DNA of 64,000 nucleotides, taken from CAZCJA01 sp964499015 (GTDB taxonomy: Bacteria; Elusimicrobiota; Elusimicrobia; F11). Of this stretch, positions 18,499-27,722 are shown in pieces. The position numbers were made by a program, and so were the translations under genes. The stretch spans positions 1-64,000 of the forward strand of contig CAZCJA010000002.1 in assembly GCA_964499015.1 (NCBI GenBank), written 5' to 3'. Positions within the stretch are counted from its first letter, which is position 1. The number at the start of each line of letters is the position of its first letter. The notes beneath the pieces are model-generated. The model was given only the letters and a program-made list of their open reading frames with translations. It did no database searches and had not been told where the DNA came from.

Positions 18499-19685
18499 GA
18501 TACCGTTTTCAACCGACCAAAGCGCAGAAAAAGCCGAAAATCCTCTCCATGTTGTCCGTGCGCTCGCTGGTCAGCGGCTCGATTCCGGATTTGGGCATCC
18601 TCTACGGCGTGCTCGCGCTGCTGTTATTCGGCTGGGTCATGGTGTATTCCTCCAGCGCGCTGTTCGCTGAAACCAAATACAACGACCAGTATTATTTTTT
18701 AAAGCGCCAGATCATTTGGTCGATGATCGGCCTGGTCGGCTTTATCGCGGCCTCGAACATGCCGCTCTCTTTTTGGCAAAAAATGGTGAAGCCGTTGTTC
18801 ATCGCGTCCGTGGTGTCGCTGGTGCTGGTTTTGCTCATCGGCCCGGAAATTTCCGGCGCGCGCCGCTGGATCCGACTGGGCGGTTTCGGCTTTCAGCCGT
18901 CGGAATTGGCCAAGCTCACCATGATTTTGTTGGTCGCCGACTACATGGACCGGCGGCAAAGCCGTCTAAAAGAATTTACGCGCGGCCTTTTGCCGCTTCT
19001 ATCGCTGGTGGGCCTCTTGATGGGGCTGATTTTGATCGAGCCCGACTTGGGCACTCCGGTCCTGATGGGCGCGGTGTTCCTGATGCTTCTTATCCTCGGC
19101 GGCGCGCGTTGGCGCCATTTGATCCTCATGGCCGCGGCGACGCTGCCCTTTCTCGTTCTCGCCGTCACGATGGTGAGTTATCGCTTAAAGCGTTTCTTCG
19201 CTTATCTTGATCCGTGGTCCGACGCCCAAGGAGCGGGCTACCAGCTCGTTCAGTCCTTGCTCGCGCTCGGCTCGGGCGGTTTCTTCGGCCGCGGCCTGGG
19301 CGATTCCAAAATAAAAATTTCCAGCCTGCCGGACGCGCACACCGATTTTATTTTCGCCATTCTCGGAGAGGAGCTGGGCCTCATGGGCACGCTCACCTGC
19401 GCCGGCCTCTTTTTGTTTCTGTGCATGCGCGGGCTGCGCATCGCCCAGCAGACGTCCAACTGCTACGCGCGCTTGGTGGCGGCCGGTATCAGCCTCATGA
19501 TCGGTTTCCAAGCGATCATCAACATGGGCGTGGCCAGCGGGCTGTTCCCGACCAAGGGCATGCCGCTGCCGTTCATCTCTTTCGGCGGCTCTTCGCTGCT
19601 TATTTTGCTCACCTCCGTTGGCATTTTGTCGCACATCTCGAAGACCGTCGAAAAACCCACCTCGACGCACCGCCCGCGTGGCTGA
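18495..19685 (+). CDS. ftsW: Septal peptidoglycan glycosyltransferase FtsW (SEDS family)
   Basis: Polymerises lipid II at the septum as a partner of FtsI. 396 residues and about 10 membrane segments after a basic tail of roughly 35 residues. SEDS signatures: GARRWIRLGGFGFQPSELAK, GLGDSKIKISSLPDAHTDFI with FAILGEELG, and the C-terminal GMPLPFISFGGSSLL. The ATGA overlap with murD and the dcw position support FtsW over RodA. Confidence 0.95.
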   Translation: MRYRFQPTKAQKKPKILSMLSVRSLVSGSIPDLGILYGVLALLLFGWVMVYSSSALFAETKYNDQYYFLKRQIIWSMIGLVGFIAASNMPLSFWQKMVKPLFIASVVSLVLVLLIGPEISGARRWIRLGGFGFQPSELAKLTMILLVADYMDRRQSRLKEFTRGLLPLLSLVGLLMGLILIEPDLGTPVLMGAVFLMLLILGGARWRHLILMAAATLPFLVLAVTMVSYRLKRFFAYLDPWSDAQGAGYQLVQSLLALGSGGFFGRGLGDSKIKISSLPDAHTDFIFAILGEELGLMGTLTCAGLFLFLCMRGLRIAQQTSNCYARLVAAGISLMIGFQAIINMGVASGLFPTKGMPLPFISFGGSSLLILLTSVGILSHISKTVEKPTSTHRPRG

Positions 19686-20778
19686 GTTCAAGGTCATGGT
19701 CGTCGCCGGGGGGACCGGCGGGCATTTCTACCCGGGCCTGGCGGTCGCCAAAGAACTCAAGAACAGCGGCGCTTCCGTTCATTTCGTGTTGCGCGCGCGC
19801 GACGCGGTGGTCCCGCTTGTGGAAAAAGAGGGCTTCGCGTACTCCACGATCATGGCCGGCGGGTTCGAGCGGAAAATATCGTTTAAGAATTTTCTTTCCA
19901 TCGCCAAGCTCAAAATCGGCTGCATTCAATCGTTCTTTCTTTTGCTGCGCCAAAAACCCGATGTCGTTCTGGTCATGGGCGGCTATTTGTCGATCCCGCC
20001 GGCTTTGCTCGCCAAATTTTTCGGCATTCCGGTGGTTCTTCACGAACAAAACGTGAAACCGGGCCTCGCCAATCGCGTCCTCGGACGTTGGGCCAAAGAG
20101 ATTATGGTCGCGTTCGACGACGGTAAGAAATATTTCTCCGGCCATGTGACGGTCGTGGGCAACCCCGTGCGCCCGGAATTTCTCGCGCTCCCCGGCAAAA
20201 AAGAGGCGCTGTTCCGTTTTGATTTGAACCCGGCCAAAAAAACGCTGCTGGTGTTCGGCGGGAGTCTCGGCGCGCACCGCTTGAATGAATTGGTCGTTCA
20301 ATCACTGGCAGAGCTGCGCGAGTTGGCGAGCGGCTGGCAGATCCTGCATGTCACGGGAAAGGCCGACGAAGAGCGGACCAAGGCGGCCTACGCGGAGCTG
20401 TCGTTTGCGCATCACGTGACCGGTTATTGTCACGACATGGCGCTGGCTTATGCCGCCGCGGACATCATCGTTTGCCGCGCGGGCGCGAGCACCGTGTCGG
20501 AGCTCGCGGTGGTGAAGAAACCGGCGCTGCTCGTTCCCTATCCTTTTGCCTCGGAAAACCATCAGTGGGCCAACGCGTTGGTTCTGAAAGACAACGGCGC
20601 CGTTGTCAGTGATGAGAAAGATTTGGCCGGCGGACGAATGGCTCATTTGTTGGGATCGCTTATGCGCGACGAAAAACGGCGGATGATGCTGGGTGTGGGC
20701 TACGGCGAGTTGGGGGCCATTCATCGTGGCGCGGCCGCCACGATCAAAGACGCGGTGTTGAAGTTAGGGCGTGGTTAA
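19678..20778 (+). CDS. murG: Lipid II synthase MurG (GlcNAc transferase)
   Basis: Peripheral inner-membrane glycosyltransferase (GT28) that adds GlcNAc to lipid I. 366 residues from the GTG at 19678, which overlaps the ftsW stop by 8 nt. The conserved loop VVAGGTGGHFYPGLAVA starts nine residues in. Later motifs: VLVMGGYLSIPPALLAK, VLHEQNVKPGLANR, and the acceptor motif CRAGASTVSELA. It is the last gene of the dcw run; its final 15 nt overlap the oppositely oriented amidase gene. Confidence 0.95.
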   Translation: MAEFKVMVVAGGTGGHFYPGLAVAKELKNSGASVHFVLRARDAVVPLVEKEGFAYSTIMAGGFERKISFKNFLSIAKLKIGCIQSFFLLLRQKPDVVLVMGGYLSIPPALLAKFFGIPVVLHEQNVKPGLANRVLGRWAKEIMVAFDDGKKYFSGHVTVVGNPVRPEFLALPGKKEALFRFDLNPAKKTLLVFGGSLGAHRLNELVVQSLAELRELASGWQILHVTGKADEERTKAAYAELSFAHHVTGYCHDMALAYAAADIIVCRAGASTVSELAVVKKPALLVPYPFASENHQWANALVLKDNGAVVSDEKDLAGGRMAHLLGSLMRDEKRRMMLGVGYGELGAIHRGAAATIKDAVLKLGRG

Positions 20779-21429
20779 CGCACCGATATCGCTGAAGTAA
20801 GCCTGCACGCCGTTAAACAGCGCTTTGGCTACTTTTTCCTGATACGCGGCGCTCGACAGTTTTTTCGCTTCGTTCCAATTCGATAAAAATCCCGCCTCAA
20901 TCAGCACAGCCGGCATTTCCGCCACATCCAACACCGTGTAGGAATCTTTCACCAATTGACGGTTCTTCGCGTGCAGGTCCTTGACCATGCTTTTTTGAAT
21001 GTGGGCGCCGAGCGAGCGCGAATTTTCCTTCACGTAGAACGTGGTCACGCCGTGCACGCGCGAGCGCGGGTGCCAGTCGCAATGTATGGAAAGATAGGCG
21101 TGGGCTTTCACCCCGTTGGCGAAGGCGGCGCGGGCCTTGTTGTCTTCAACGACGTTGTAGGATTCGCGCCAGAAATCGTGCGGCGTGCGCGTGTACAGAA
21201 CCGTCGCGCCTTCTTTTTCCAGGAGATCGCCGAGTTTTTGGGAAATGTTCAGCGCCACGCGGTTTTCTTTGGCGCCGTTGACGCCCGTTTTCCCGGGGTT
21301 GATCACGGATTGTTCGTAGTTAAGAACGGCGTGGCCGGGATCGAGAACGATGACGCGGCCTTGCAGGATGGGAAGAGGATCAGCGGCGGCGAGTGTGGGG
21401 AGAAGCAGCAGCGCCGGCCAAAGCCGCAT
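20764..21429 (-). CDS. Secreted N-acetylmuramoyl-L-alanine amidase (Amidase_3)
   Basis: Zn-dependent hydrolase that cuts the bond between MurNAc and the stem peptide, probably in the periplasm. 221 residues with a signal peptide (cut near LAAA-D, residue 16). Zinc ligands: H33 in VLDPGH, E55 in AKENRVALN, and a histidine in YLSIHCDWH. The catalytic glutamate is in VLIEAGFLSN. There are no AMIN or LysM targeting domains, so it is a bare catalytic unit like short AmiC/CwlM-type enzymes. It abuts the LOG-family gene upstream with a one-base overlap and converges on murG. Confidence 0.92.
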   Translation of the reverse strand: MRLWPALLLLPTLAAADPLPILQGRVIVLDPGHAVLNYEQSVINPGKTGVNGAKENRVALNISQKLGDLLEKEGATVLYTRTPHDFWRESYNVVEDNKARAAFANGVKAHAYLSIHCDWHPRSRVHGVTTFYVKENSRSLGAHIQKSMVKDLHAKNRQLVKDSYTVLDVAEMPAVLIEAGFLSNWNEAKKLSSAAYQEKVAKALFNGVQAYFSDIGALTTP

Positions 21430-22499
21430 TAGCGGGTATTAAGGTAATCGATCAACTGGCGGAGGCGGCCGTTGTTGATCCGGTTGAATTTGAAGAACAG
21501 GCGCGATAACTCTTTCAGTTCCGGCTGGTTCAGTTCGTCTTTGTGCGGCTCGCCGGTGGAATATTTTCCGGACACCACGATGTCGGCGAAGTTCTTGTTC
21601 AGGTGGTCGAGCGTCTTCTTGTCCACCGGGTGATGCAGGCGCAGCACCAATTGGTCGCCGATGTAGCGCATCGAATGGTAGTTCGAATAGAACTTAAAGA
21701 TCTCTTTGCACGCCTCGTCGGCAGAGGTGGTGATCTTGTAGAGCGACACATCTTCGGGGGAAATTTTCTTCAGGCCCAAGAGCCGCTTCTTGATGAAATC
21801 GTCCATGCCTTTCCAGAACGTGCCCTTCGGCTTGTCCATGAAAATGATCGGCATCTGGTCGCACTTCCCCGTTTGCACCAGCGTAAGCACTTCAAAGGCT
21901 TCGTCGAGCGTGCCGAAACCACCGGGGAAGCAGATCACGCCGGCGGCTTCTTTGATGAACACCAGCTTGCGCGTGAAGAAGTAGCGGCAGTCAATGTATG
22001 TCGGCTGGTCGCCGATGAAGGTGTTCGGGTGCTGCTCAAAGGGAAGGCGGATGTTCACGCCGAAGCTTTTCGCCGGGCCCGCGCCATCGTTGCCGGCTTC
22101 CATGATGCCCGGTCCCGCGCCGGTGATGACCATATAACCCGCGTCGGTGAGCTTTTTGGCGAACTCCTTGGCCAGTTTGTAGTCGGGTTCGGACGGTTTG
22201 GTGCGCGCCGAGCCGAACATGGTGATCTTGCGGACGGTGCGGTAGCTTTTGAAAATCTTGAAGGCGTAGCGCAGTTCGCGCAGGGAACGGCTGAGGAGCT
22301 TTAAATCGCCGCGGCCGACCTGCGACTGCACGGCTTTCAGCGCGGTGACCACGATTTCGGTGACCACGTCCTCATTCTCAAACGGTTTGTCCTGTTTGTG
22401 GATGAGGGCGATCAGATCTTTAATTTCTTTCTGGATCGCCGGGTCCCAGGGGCCGTCGGTGCGGGGAACTGGGTTGAGGGGTAAATCGTTCTGTGTCAT
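21429..22499 (-). CDS. LOG-family nucleotide-binding protein (TIGR00730, putative nucleoside 5'-monophosphate phosphoribohydrolase)
   Basis: 356 residues. The central Rossmann domain has GSARTKPSEPDYKLAKEFAK, the phosphate-binding run VITGAGPGIMEAGNDGA and the family signature PGGFGTLDEAF at about residues 191-201, which carries the catalytic glutamate in LOG enzymes. N- and C-terminal extensions (about 80 and 100 residues) make it longer than classical LOG proteins (~200) and closer in size to PpnN-like proteins. A role in nucleotide salvage is likely; cytokinin production is not implied. It is divergent from uvrB with 30 nt between starts, and followed by the amidase gene. Confidence 0.85.
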   Translation of the reverse strand: MTQNDLPLNPVPRTDGPWDPAIQKEIKDLIALIHKQDKPFENEDVVTEIVVTALKAVQSQVGRGDLKLLSRSLRELRYAFKIFKSYRTVRKITMFGSARTKPSEPDYKLAKEFAKKLTDAGYMVITGAGPGIMEAGNDGAGPAKSFGVNIRLPFEQHPNTFIGDQPTYIDCRYFFTRKLVFIKEAAGVICFPGGFGTLDEAFEVLTLVQTGKCDQMPIIFMDKPKGTFWKGMDDFIKKRLLGLKKISPEDVSLYKITTSADEACKEIFKFYSNYHSMRYIGDQLVLRLHHPVDKKTLDHLNKNFADIVVSGKYSTGEPHKDELNQPELKELSRLFFKFNRINNGRLRQLIDYLNTR

Positions 22500-22529
22500 G
22501 TAACTCTTTTATAGCATTATTGAAATCCA

Positions 22530-24524
22530 ATGGAAAAATTCGAAATCGTTTCGGACTTTAAACCCGCCGGGGACCAGGTCCAGGCCATCAAAGACCTGAC
22601 CGCCGGGCTCAATTCCGGCCAAAAACACCAGGTGCTTCTGGGCGTCACCGGTTCCGGCAAGACGTTCACCATGGCGAATGTGATCAAAAACGTCGGCAAG
22701 CCGACGCTGATTATGTCGCCGAACAAAACGCTGGCCGCCCAGCTCTACGCCGAGTTCAAGGCCTTCTTCCCGAACAACGCCGTCGAATATTTCATCTCTT
22801 ATTACGATTACTACCAACCCGAAGCGTATGTGCCGACCTCCGACACCTACATTGAGAAAGATTCGAGCGTAAACGACCACATCGACCGCCTGAGACTCAA
22901 AGCCACTTCCAGCCTGATGGAGCGCAACGACGTGATCATCGTGGCCAGCGTGTCCTGCATTTACGGTTTGGGCTCGCCCGAAGAGTACAAGAACCAGTGC
23001 GTGCAGCTGCAGGTGGGCATGAAAAAGCCGCAGAAGGAACTGCTGAGCGAACTCATCGCCACGCATTACCAGCGTAACGAAATTGAATTCTCGCGGGGCA
23101 CGTTCCGCGTGAAGGGCGACACCCTCGAAATTTTCCCGGCCTATTTGGACACGGCGATCCGGGTGGAAACCTTCGGCGACACCATCGAAAAGATTTCCGA
23201 GATCCGCCCGCTCACGGGCGAGGTGTTCAACACGAAAGAGCGCGTTTATATTTATCCGGCCCGCCACTTTGTGACCGCGCCGCCGACCCTGCAGAAGGCG
23301 CTGGTGGATATCGAACGCGAAATGAAGGGGCAAGTCGCCTATTTCACGGCGAACAACAAGTTGATCGAGGCCCAGCGCATTGAACAACGCACACGCTACG
23401 ACCTGGAAATGCTGCGCAACATGGGATTCTGCAACGGCATTGAGAACTATTCGCGCCCGCTCTCGGGCCGCGCGCCGGGCGAACGGCCCGCGTGTTTGAT
23501 CGACTACTTTCCAAAAGATTTTTTGATGGTGATCGACGAGTCGCACGTCACCATCCCGCAGATCGGCGGCATGTACGCGGGCGACCGCTCGCGTAAACAA
23601 ACGCTGGTCGACTTCGGCTTCCGCCTGCCGTCGGCGCTCGACAACCGTCCGGCCAAATTCCCGGAGTTTGAAGGACTGCTGAACCAGGCCATTTATGTAT
23701 CGGCCACGCCGGGGCCGTACGAGCTGGATAAAGCCAAAGGGGAAATTGTCGAACAAGTCATTCGCCCGACGGGCTTGGTCGATCCGGAGGTGCTGATTAA
23801 ACCCAGCAAAGGCCAGATTGATGATCTCATCGAACGCATTCGCGGCCGCCTCGAGAAGAAGGAACGCACGCTGGTGACCACGCTCACCAAACGCACCGCG
23901 GAAGATTTGACGGAGTTTTTAGCCGAGAAAGGCATCAAGGTCCGCTACATGCACTCGGACATCGACGCGCTGGAGCGGATCGAGATCATCCAAAACCTGC
24001 GCAAAGGCACCTTCGACGTGCTGATCGGCATCAACTTGCTGCGGGAAGGGTTGGATTTGCCGGAAGTGTCGCTGGTGGCGGTGCTGGACGCCGATAAGGA
24101 AGGGTTTTTACGCTCGGAAACAACGCTCATTCAGATTTGCGGCCGCGCCGCGCGCAACGTGGGGGGATCGGTGGTGCTTTACGCCGACAAAATCACGGGG
24201 TCAATGGAGCGCGCCATGAACGAAATGAGCCGCCGCCGCGTGAAACAGTTGGCCTACAACAAAGAGCACAACATCACGCCGAAGACGATCATCAAGGCGG
24301 TGAAAGATCTGGAAGAGTTCCAACACGACGCCCGCGTGCAAAATTTGTCGACGCTGCTCGGCCGCGAAGAGATGGACTTAAAAGACCCGAAGAAGCTGCC
24401 GTCGATCGTGAAGGATTTGGAGAAGCAGATGCTCGCCGCCGCCGAGGTTCTGGACTTCGAAACGGCGGCCATTATTCGCGACAAGATCAACGAGATCCGC
24501 CAGATGCGCGCTAAAGCAAAATAG
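22530..24524 (+). CDS. uvrB: UvrABC excision repair helicase subunit UvrB
   Basis: DNA damage verification subunit of nucleotide excision repair. 664 residues, full length. Walker A is [11 protein letters not shown]. The beta-hairpin region follows ([20 protein letters not shown]), then helicase motif [10 protein letters not shown], motif [11 protein letters not shown], and a C-terminal UVR domain ([19 protein letters not shown]). The start is 31 bp from the divergent LOG gene start. Its last 14 nt overlap the convergent thioredoxin-fold gene. Confidence 0.98.
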   Translation: MEKFEIVSDFKPAGDQVQAIKDLTAGLNSGQKHQVLLGVTGSGKTFTMANVIKNVGKPTLIMSPNKTLAAQLYAEFKAFFPNNAVEYFISYYDYYQPEAYVPTSDTYIEKDSSVNDHIDRLRLKATSSLMERNDVIIVASVSCIYGLGSPEEYKNQCVQLQVGMKKPQKELLSELIATHYQRNEIEFSRGTFRVKGDTLEIFPAYLDTAIRVETFGDTIEKISEIRPLTGEVFNTKERVYIYPARHFVTAPPTLQKALVDIEREMKGQVAYFTANNKLIEAQRIEQRTRYDLEMLRNMGFCNGIENYSRPLSGRAPGERPACLIDYFPKDFLMVIDESHVTIPQIGGMYAGDRSRKQTLVDFGFRLPSALDNRPAKFPEFEGLLNQAIYVSATPGPYELDKAKGEIVEQVIRPTGLVDPEVLIKPSKGQIDDLIERIRGRLEKKERTLVTTLTKRTAEDLTEFLAEKGIKVRYMHSDIDALERIEIIQNLRKGTFDVLIGINLLREGLDLPEVSLVAVLDADKEGFLRSETTLIQICGRAARNVGGSVVLYADKITGSMERAMNEMSRRRVKQLAYNKEHNITPKTIIKAVKDLEEFQHDARVQNLSTLLGREEMDLKDPKKLPSIVKDLEKQMLAAAEVLDFETAAIIRDKINEIRQMRAKAK

Positions 24525-25167
24525 ATTGGCTGGCGAATAAAACGTCGCTGGCGAACGCCGATTCGCTGCTCAATCCGAACACCACCTTCTTGCCGTTGAC
24601 CAGCACCTTGGTTTCATAGTTCGCGCCATGCCGCTTGCCCCATTCCGGGAAGTCCTTGGTGTTGATGATGTCGAGCAGTACGTTGTGGTAGGTGAAGGCG
24701 AGTTTTTGCGCCACGGCGACGGCGTCCGGGCAGAAAACGCTGGTGGCCGGCACCAGGATCTGGATGTGGATGGGGGTGTAGGTGTTGGCGTATTTGTGGC
24801 GCACCGCCGGTTTTAAAACCAGCTGGCCGCGCGCCGCCTCTTTGATCGTTTTAAGCAGGGTGGAGATTTCATGCACGGTGGGCACGCCGTAGAAACGGAT
24901 GCGCCCGCCGGCGATGCCGTGGATCAAGAGCGCCGGCATGAGGTTTATGCCGTACATCGACATGTTGTCCACCTCAACCGCGCTGCCGGTTTTGTTCTCA
25001 AACTTAAAATTGTGCGACAGCATGCACAATTCCCGCGCGAAGGACTCGAGCTTCGCGCAGCGTTCGCAGTTGGCGGGCGGGCGTACCAAAATCAGCTTCA
25101 CCGGCCCCGGAAGGGCGTCGATGTGTTCCCGTATTTCCTGAACTTCCTCAAGAGAGAACATGGTCAT
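24511..25167 (-). CDS. Protein disulfide oxidoreductase-like protein, two thioredoxin folds
   Basis: 218 residues arranged as two thioredoxin-like halves (about 1-115 and 120-218), like the PDO/glutaredoxin-like family of archaea and some bacteria. The first half has a CxxC site (C34-E-R-C37). The second has the equivalent site reduced to one cysteine (C146 in SVFCPDA). No signal peptide, so cytoplasmic. A strong AGGAGG lies 7 nt before the ATG. The start overlaps the end of the phosphoribosyltransferase gene by 20 nt, suggesting coupling. The role is unknown; thiol-disulfide exchange or a redox sensor is inferred. Confidence 0.75.
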   Translation of the reverse strand: MTMFSLEEVQEIREHIDALPGPVKLILVRPPANCERCAKLESFARELCMLSHNFKFENKTGSAVEVDNMSMYGINLMPALLIHGIAGGRIRFYGVPTVHEISTLLKTIKEAARGQLVLKPAVRHKYANTYTPIHIQILVPATSVFCPDAVAVAQKLAFTYHNVLLDIINTKDFPEWGKRHGANYETKVLVNGKKVVFGLSSESAFASDVLFASQSILL

Positions 25168-25807
25168 ATTCCTGCCTCCTTATTCGGTCCGTGTACGCCG
25201 TCACCGCTTCGTCGGAGACGTGGTGAAAATCGCCGTAAAACTGGCTGACGGAATTGAAGGCGTGCGGCACGTTGACGCACACCACGTCGTCGGCTTCCTC
25301 TTTCAATAAATTGACGGCGTCGGTCGACGCCACGGGCGCCGCGGCCACCACTTTCCCGGCTTTGGCGTGGCGAAGATACCGCACGGCCGCGCGCATCGTG
25401 GCGCCGGTGGCGATTCCATCATCCACCAACAGCACCGTGCGATCGCGCATGTTCATGAGCGGCCGGCGGTTGCGCTGGACGCGTTCCAGTTCGTCGACTT
25501 CCGCGCTTTTTGCTTTAAGGATTTTTTCGAGGGAGGAGGCGGATATTTTTTCCAAGCCGAACATTTCCGTGTTGAGGAAAATCTCTTTGCTGCCGGAAAC
25601 GATCGCGCCGAAGGCCACCTGGGGATGCTTGGGGAAACACAGGCGGCGCACGATCAGCAGGTCCATCGCCGTCTCCAGCGTGCGGGCGACTTCGAAGGCC
25701 ACGGGGACGCCGCCGCGCGGCAAGGCCAGCACCAGCGGGTTTTTATCTTTGTAGGGGAACAGTTTTGCGGCGAGTTGGCGGCCCGCCTGCTCCCTGGTTA
25801 GAAACAT
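25148..25807 (-). CDS. Phosphoribosyltransferase (COG1926 type)
   Basis: 219 residues from the ATG at 25807, which has AGGAGG 5-8 nt upstream; longer readings run into the ACT gene and lack homology. Type I PRTase fold: the PRPP-binding motif VLLVDDGIATGATMRAA is at residues 125-141, preceded by LALPRGGVPVAFEVA. COG1926 proteins have no settled substrate. It lies between the tandem-ACT gene (14 nt upstream) and the thioredoxin-fold gene (20-nt overlap), so all three appear to be one operon. Confidence 0.85.
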   Translation of the reverse strand: MFLTREQAGRQLAAKLFPYKDKNPLVLALPRGGVPVAFEVARTLETAMDLLIVRRLCFPKHPQVAFGAIVSGSKEIFLNTEMFGLEKISASSLEKILKAKSAEVDELERVQRNRRPLMNMRDRTVLLVDDGIATGATMRAAVRYLRHAKAGKVVAAAPVASTDAVNLLKEEADDVVCVNVPHAFNSVSQFYGDFHHVSDEAVTAYTDRIRRQEYDHVLS

Positions 25808-25821
25808 AACGCCTCCTTGCG

Positions 25822-26223
25822 CTACCTGTTTAACGCGACCAAGGCCCGGCCGTTGTCCGAACTGGAAAAAACCACCAGGCATTTTTCCGTCGTCGTTTGC
25901 GCCGTCGTGTAGAGGTGGCGCAGGTCGATGCCTTCTTTTTCCAGCCGCTCCGTCATTTGCTTGAGCATGCCCGGCTTGTGGTCGACGTTGACCAGCACAA
26001 CGTCTTCTTCTTTGGGATCGAATTTGGCGGCGGCGAGCGCGTCTTTGGCCCGGAGGTTGTCGTCGGTAATGAGATGGACCATCGCTATAATGTCGTAAAC
26101 CCAACAGCTGGCCGCCAGAATGCTCACGCCTTTTTCGGACACGGTTTTGGAGATGTGCTTCAGAGCGCCGACTTGGTTGGATGTTTTAATGACGATTTCT
26201 TTGCCCTGCGTCGCTGTGAACAT
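25822..26223 (-). CDS. Tandem ACT-domain protein
   Basis: 133 residues made of two ACT-like units (about 4-65 and 72-130). The first begins KEIVIKTSNQVGALKHISKT, the second VVLVNVDHKPGMLKQMTERL, the GxL/M loop being the usual small-ligand or amino-acid site. No catalytic domain is attached, so it is likely a stand-alone sensor. The ATG at 26223 has GGGAGG a few nt upstream; longer readings would start inside the esterase operon. First gene of the three-gene operon. Confidence 0.85.
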   Translation of the reverse strand: MFTATQGKEIVIKTSNQVGALKHISKTVSEKGVSILAASCWVYDIIAMVHLITDDNLRAKDALAAAKFDPKEEDVVLVNVDHKPGMLKQMTERLEKEGIDLRHLYTTAQTTTEKCLVVFSSSDNGRALVALNR

Positions 26224-26273
26224 AAGGGCCTCCCTTTTCCAGCTATTTTTTAGCATTGAGGAGGCGAGGCGAC

Positions 26274-26289
26274 TATGACGGCGGTCATA
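26274..26289. promoter_or_regulatory. Inverted repeat TATGAC-N4-GTCATA upstream of the ACT operon
   Basis: Perfect 6-bp arms, 51 nt upstream of the ACT-protein start on the minus strand. The dyad has the size of a dimer-binding operator. A TAAAAA stretch between it and the start could be part of a -10, but no full promoter is evident. Alternatively it may act as a terminator stem for the esterase operon, although no T-run follows. Confidence 0.4.
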
Positions 26290-26312
26290 AAGCCGCCGGC
26301 GGGGCGGGATGG

Positions 26313-27056
26313 TTAGGGTGTGGCGGCGGTTCGCAGGTGTTTGATGGCGGCGGCCATGCGCCGGCCCATCACTCTGTAATTGTTCAGATCGTTGCTGGGG
26401 CCGAGGGTCAGGTCGTCGCTGGACACCATGAGCACGTTCGGTATAGAAATCTCCGCCTGCAAGTAGCGCATTTGTTCGCGCAGCACTTCCGCGTTGCCGG
26501 TCACCTGAACAAACACCACCGGCACGTTTTGGTAGCGGGCGCGCACGCCCTTCACGAAACCGGCGAACCGTTCGGCCCACAGCGCCACGTCTTTCTCCTG
26601 CGACGAATCGGTGTCGCCCTGCCAGAACAAGACGCCGGCCACTTCCGAATGGGGCTCCAGCTCCAAAACCGTGTCCACGCGCTCCATCATGGTTGTGAAC
26701 AAGGCGGCTTCGTTGTCCCAGTCGCGCATCGAGCTGCGGCCCAGCGCGCAGGGAACAAGAATGATTTTCTCCTTCATTTCGTTGGCGAAGAACAGGCCCG
26801 GCCCCACGCCGGTTTTTTGATCGGCCAAGATCCGGTCGACGGCGCCCTTCGGGTCGGACAGCGGCTCTTTGGCCACGCGCAGTTGTCGGTCGAGCCCGAG
26901 GTTCAAGATATTTTTATTGGGCTTCGGGCCTTTGCCCTTGGCGGTGCCGGCCATGTTCGATTGCCCGGCGAGGATGTAGATTTTATAGGGGGATTCGGCG
27001 TAAGCGCTGGATAGGCTAAGCGCGAGCAGTGCGGAGGCGACAACGGTTTTGATCAT
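26313..27056 (-). CDS. Secreted SASA-family carbohydrate acetylesterase-like protein (SGNH fold)
   Basis: 247 residues with a signal peptide cut near AYA (residue 20). Block I is YILAGQSNMAG (S33 nucleophile), as in sialic-acid-specific acetylesterase (SASA, CE6-like) proteins. The block usually read as WxQGE(S/T)D is present as FWQGDTDSS (145-152). The C-terminal DD...GRRMA block lacks the expected catalytic histidine; there is none between H136 and H240. It may deacetylate a glycan, or may have lost activity. Last gene of the minus-strand operon starting at 28509; 15 nt from the aldolase gene. Confidence 0.78.
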   Translation of the reverse strand: MIKTVVASALLALSLSSAYAESPYKIYILAGQSNMAGTAKGKGPKPNKNILNLGLDRQLRVAKEPLSDPKGAVDRILADQKTGVGPGLFFANEMKEKIILVPCALGRSSMRDWDNEAALFTTMMERVDTVLELEPHSEVAGVLFWQGDTDSSQEKDVALWAERFAGFVKGVRARYQNVPVVFVQVTGNAEVLREQMRYLQAEISIPNVLMVSSDDLTLGPSNDLNNYRVMGRRMAAAIKHLRTAATP

Positions 27057-27071
27057 GCGGTAATTATGGCT

Positions 27072-27722
27072 TTATTTGCGCCGCGAAGCGCTGATGGCGT
27101 AATCCACGAGACGCATCCCCGCCTCGTCCGCGGTTTTACCGAAGGAAACAATCCCGTCCCGGTGCCCCAGCATCGCAAAGATTTTCATTTTCTTGAGCCG
27201 GCCGGTCCGCATCAACCGCTCAACTTCCGCCGCCATCGCCGGCGTCCCATAAGGGACGGCGCGTTTGGTGACCGGCAGCTTGAGCTTCTTGGCGTTATTC
27301 CATAGGACCGGCGCGTGCACGTGGATCACCACGTTGGCTGATTTGTCGAGCGAATAGATTTGGGAGTGCGTCATGCTCTCGGACGACGGGGGGACGGGGC
27401 CTGCTGCAATCACGAGGTTTTTCGGCGGATACGCTTCCAGAACGGTGGAATACTGCTTGTGGGTGAGAACGGGCTTCTTGCCTGTCTGTGTGCCGCTCAC
27501 AACAAACGCCGGGTTCTTTCCGCTGGTTAAGCGCCGGCTCACATTGCCGAAGCCCACGTTCTTGTAGCGTTTCGGGTCCTGGCCGATCCATTTGAGCTGG
27601 TGCAGAATTGTGCGCCACGCGTTGATCTCTTCGATAAATTTTGATGAGGGCGCCGCGCCTTTCTTCAAGCGCAGCTGGTAGTGGGTGACGCCGTCGTCGT
27701 CGATGTCGAATTGGGGGGACAC
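27072..27722 (-). CDS. Class II aldolase/adducin family protein
   Basis: 216 residues. GNVSRRL at 59-65 matches the phosphate-binding GN-(x)-S motif of fuculose-1-phosphate-type aldolases. E115 in SSESMTHSQIY and H134/H136 in IHVHAPVL, with H187 in LGHRDGIVSFG, form the expected acid/base and zinc ligand set. All catalytic positions appear intact. It may act as an aldolase, epimerase or dehydratase on a phosphorylated sugar. GTG start directly after the stop of the SnoaL-like gene. Confidence 0.85.
   Translation of the reverse strand: MSPQFDIDDDGVTHYQLRLKKGAAPSSKFIEEINAWRTILHQLKWIGQDPKRYKNVGFGNVSRRLTSGKNPAFVVSGTQTGKKPVLTHKQYSTVLEAYPPKNLVIAAGPVPPSSESMTHSQIYSLDKSANVVIHVHAPVLWNNAKKLKLPVTKRAVPYGTPAMAAEVERLMRTGRLKKMKIFAMLGHRDGIVSFGKTADEAGMRLVDYAISASRRK

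Noticed and set aside
22509..23756. 415-codon minus-strand open frame opposite uvrB
   Set aside because: Shadow of uvrB, which carries all its motifs on the plus strand.
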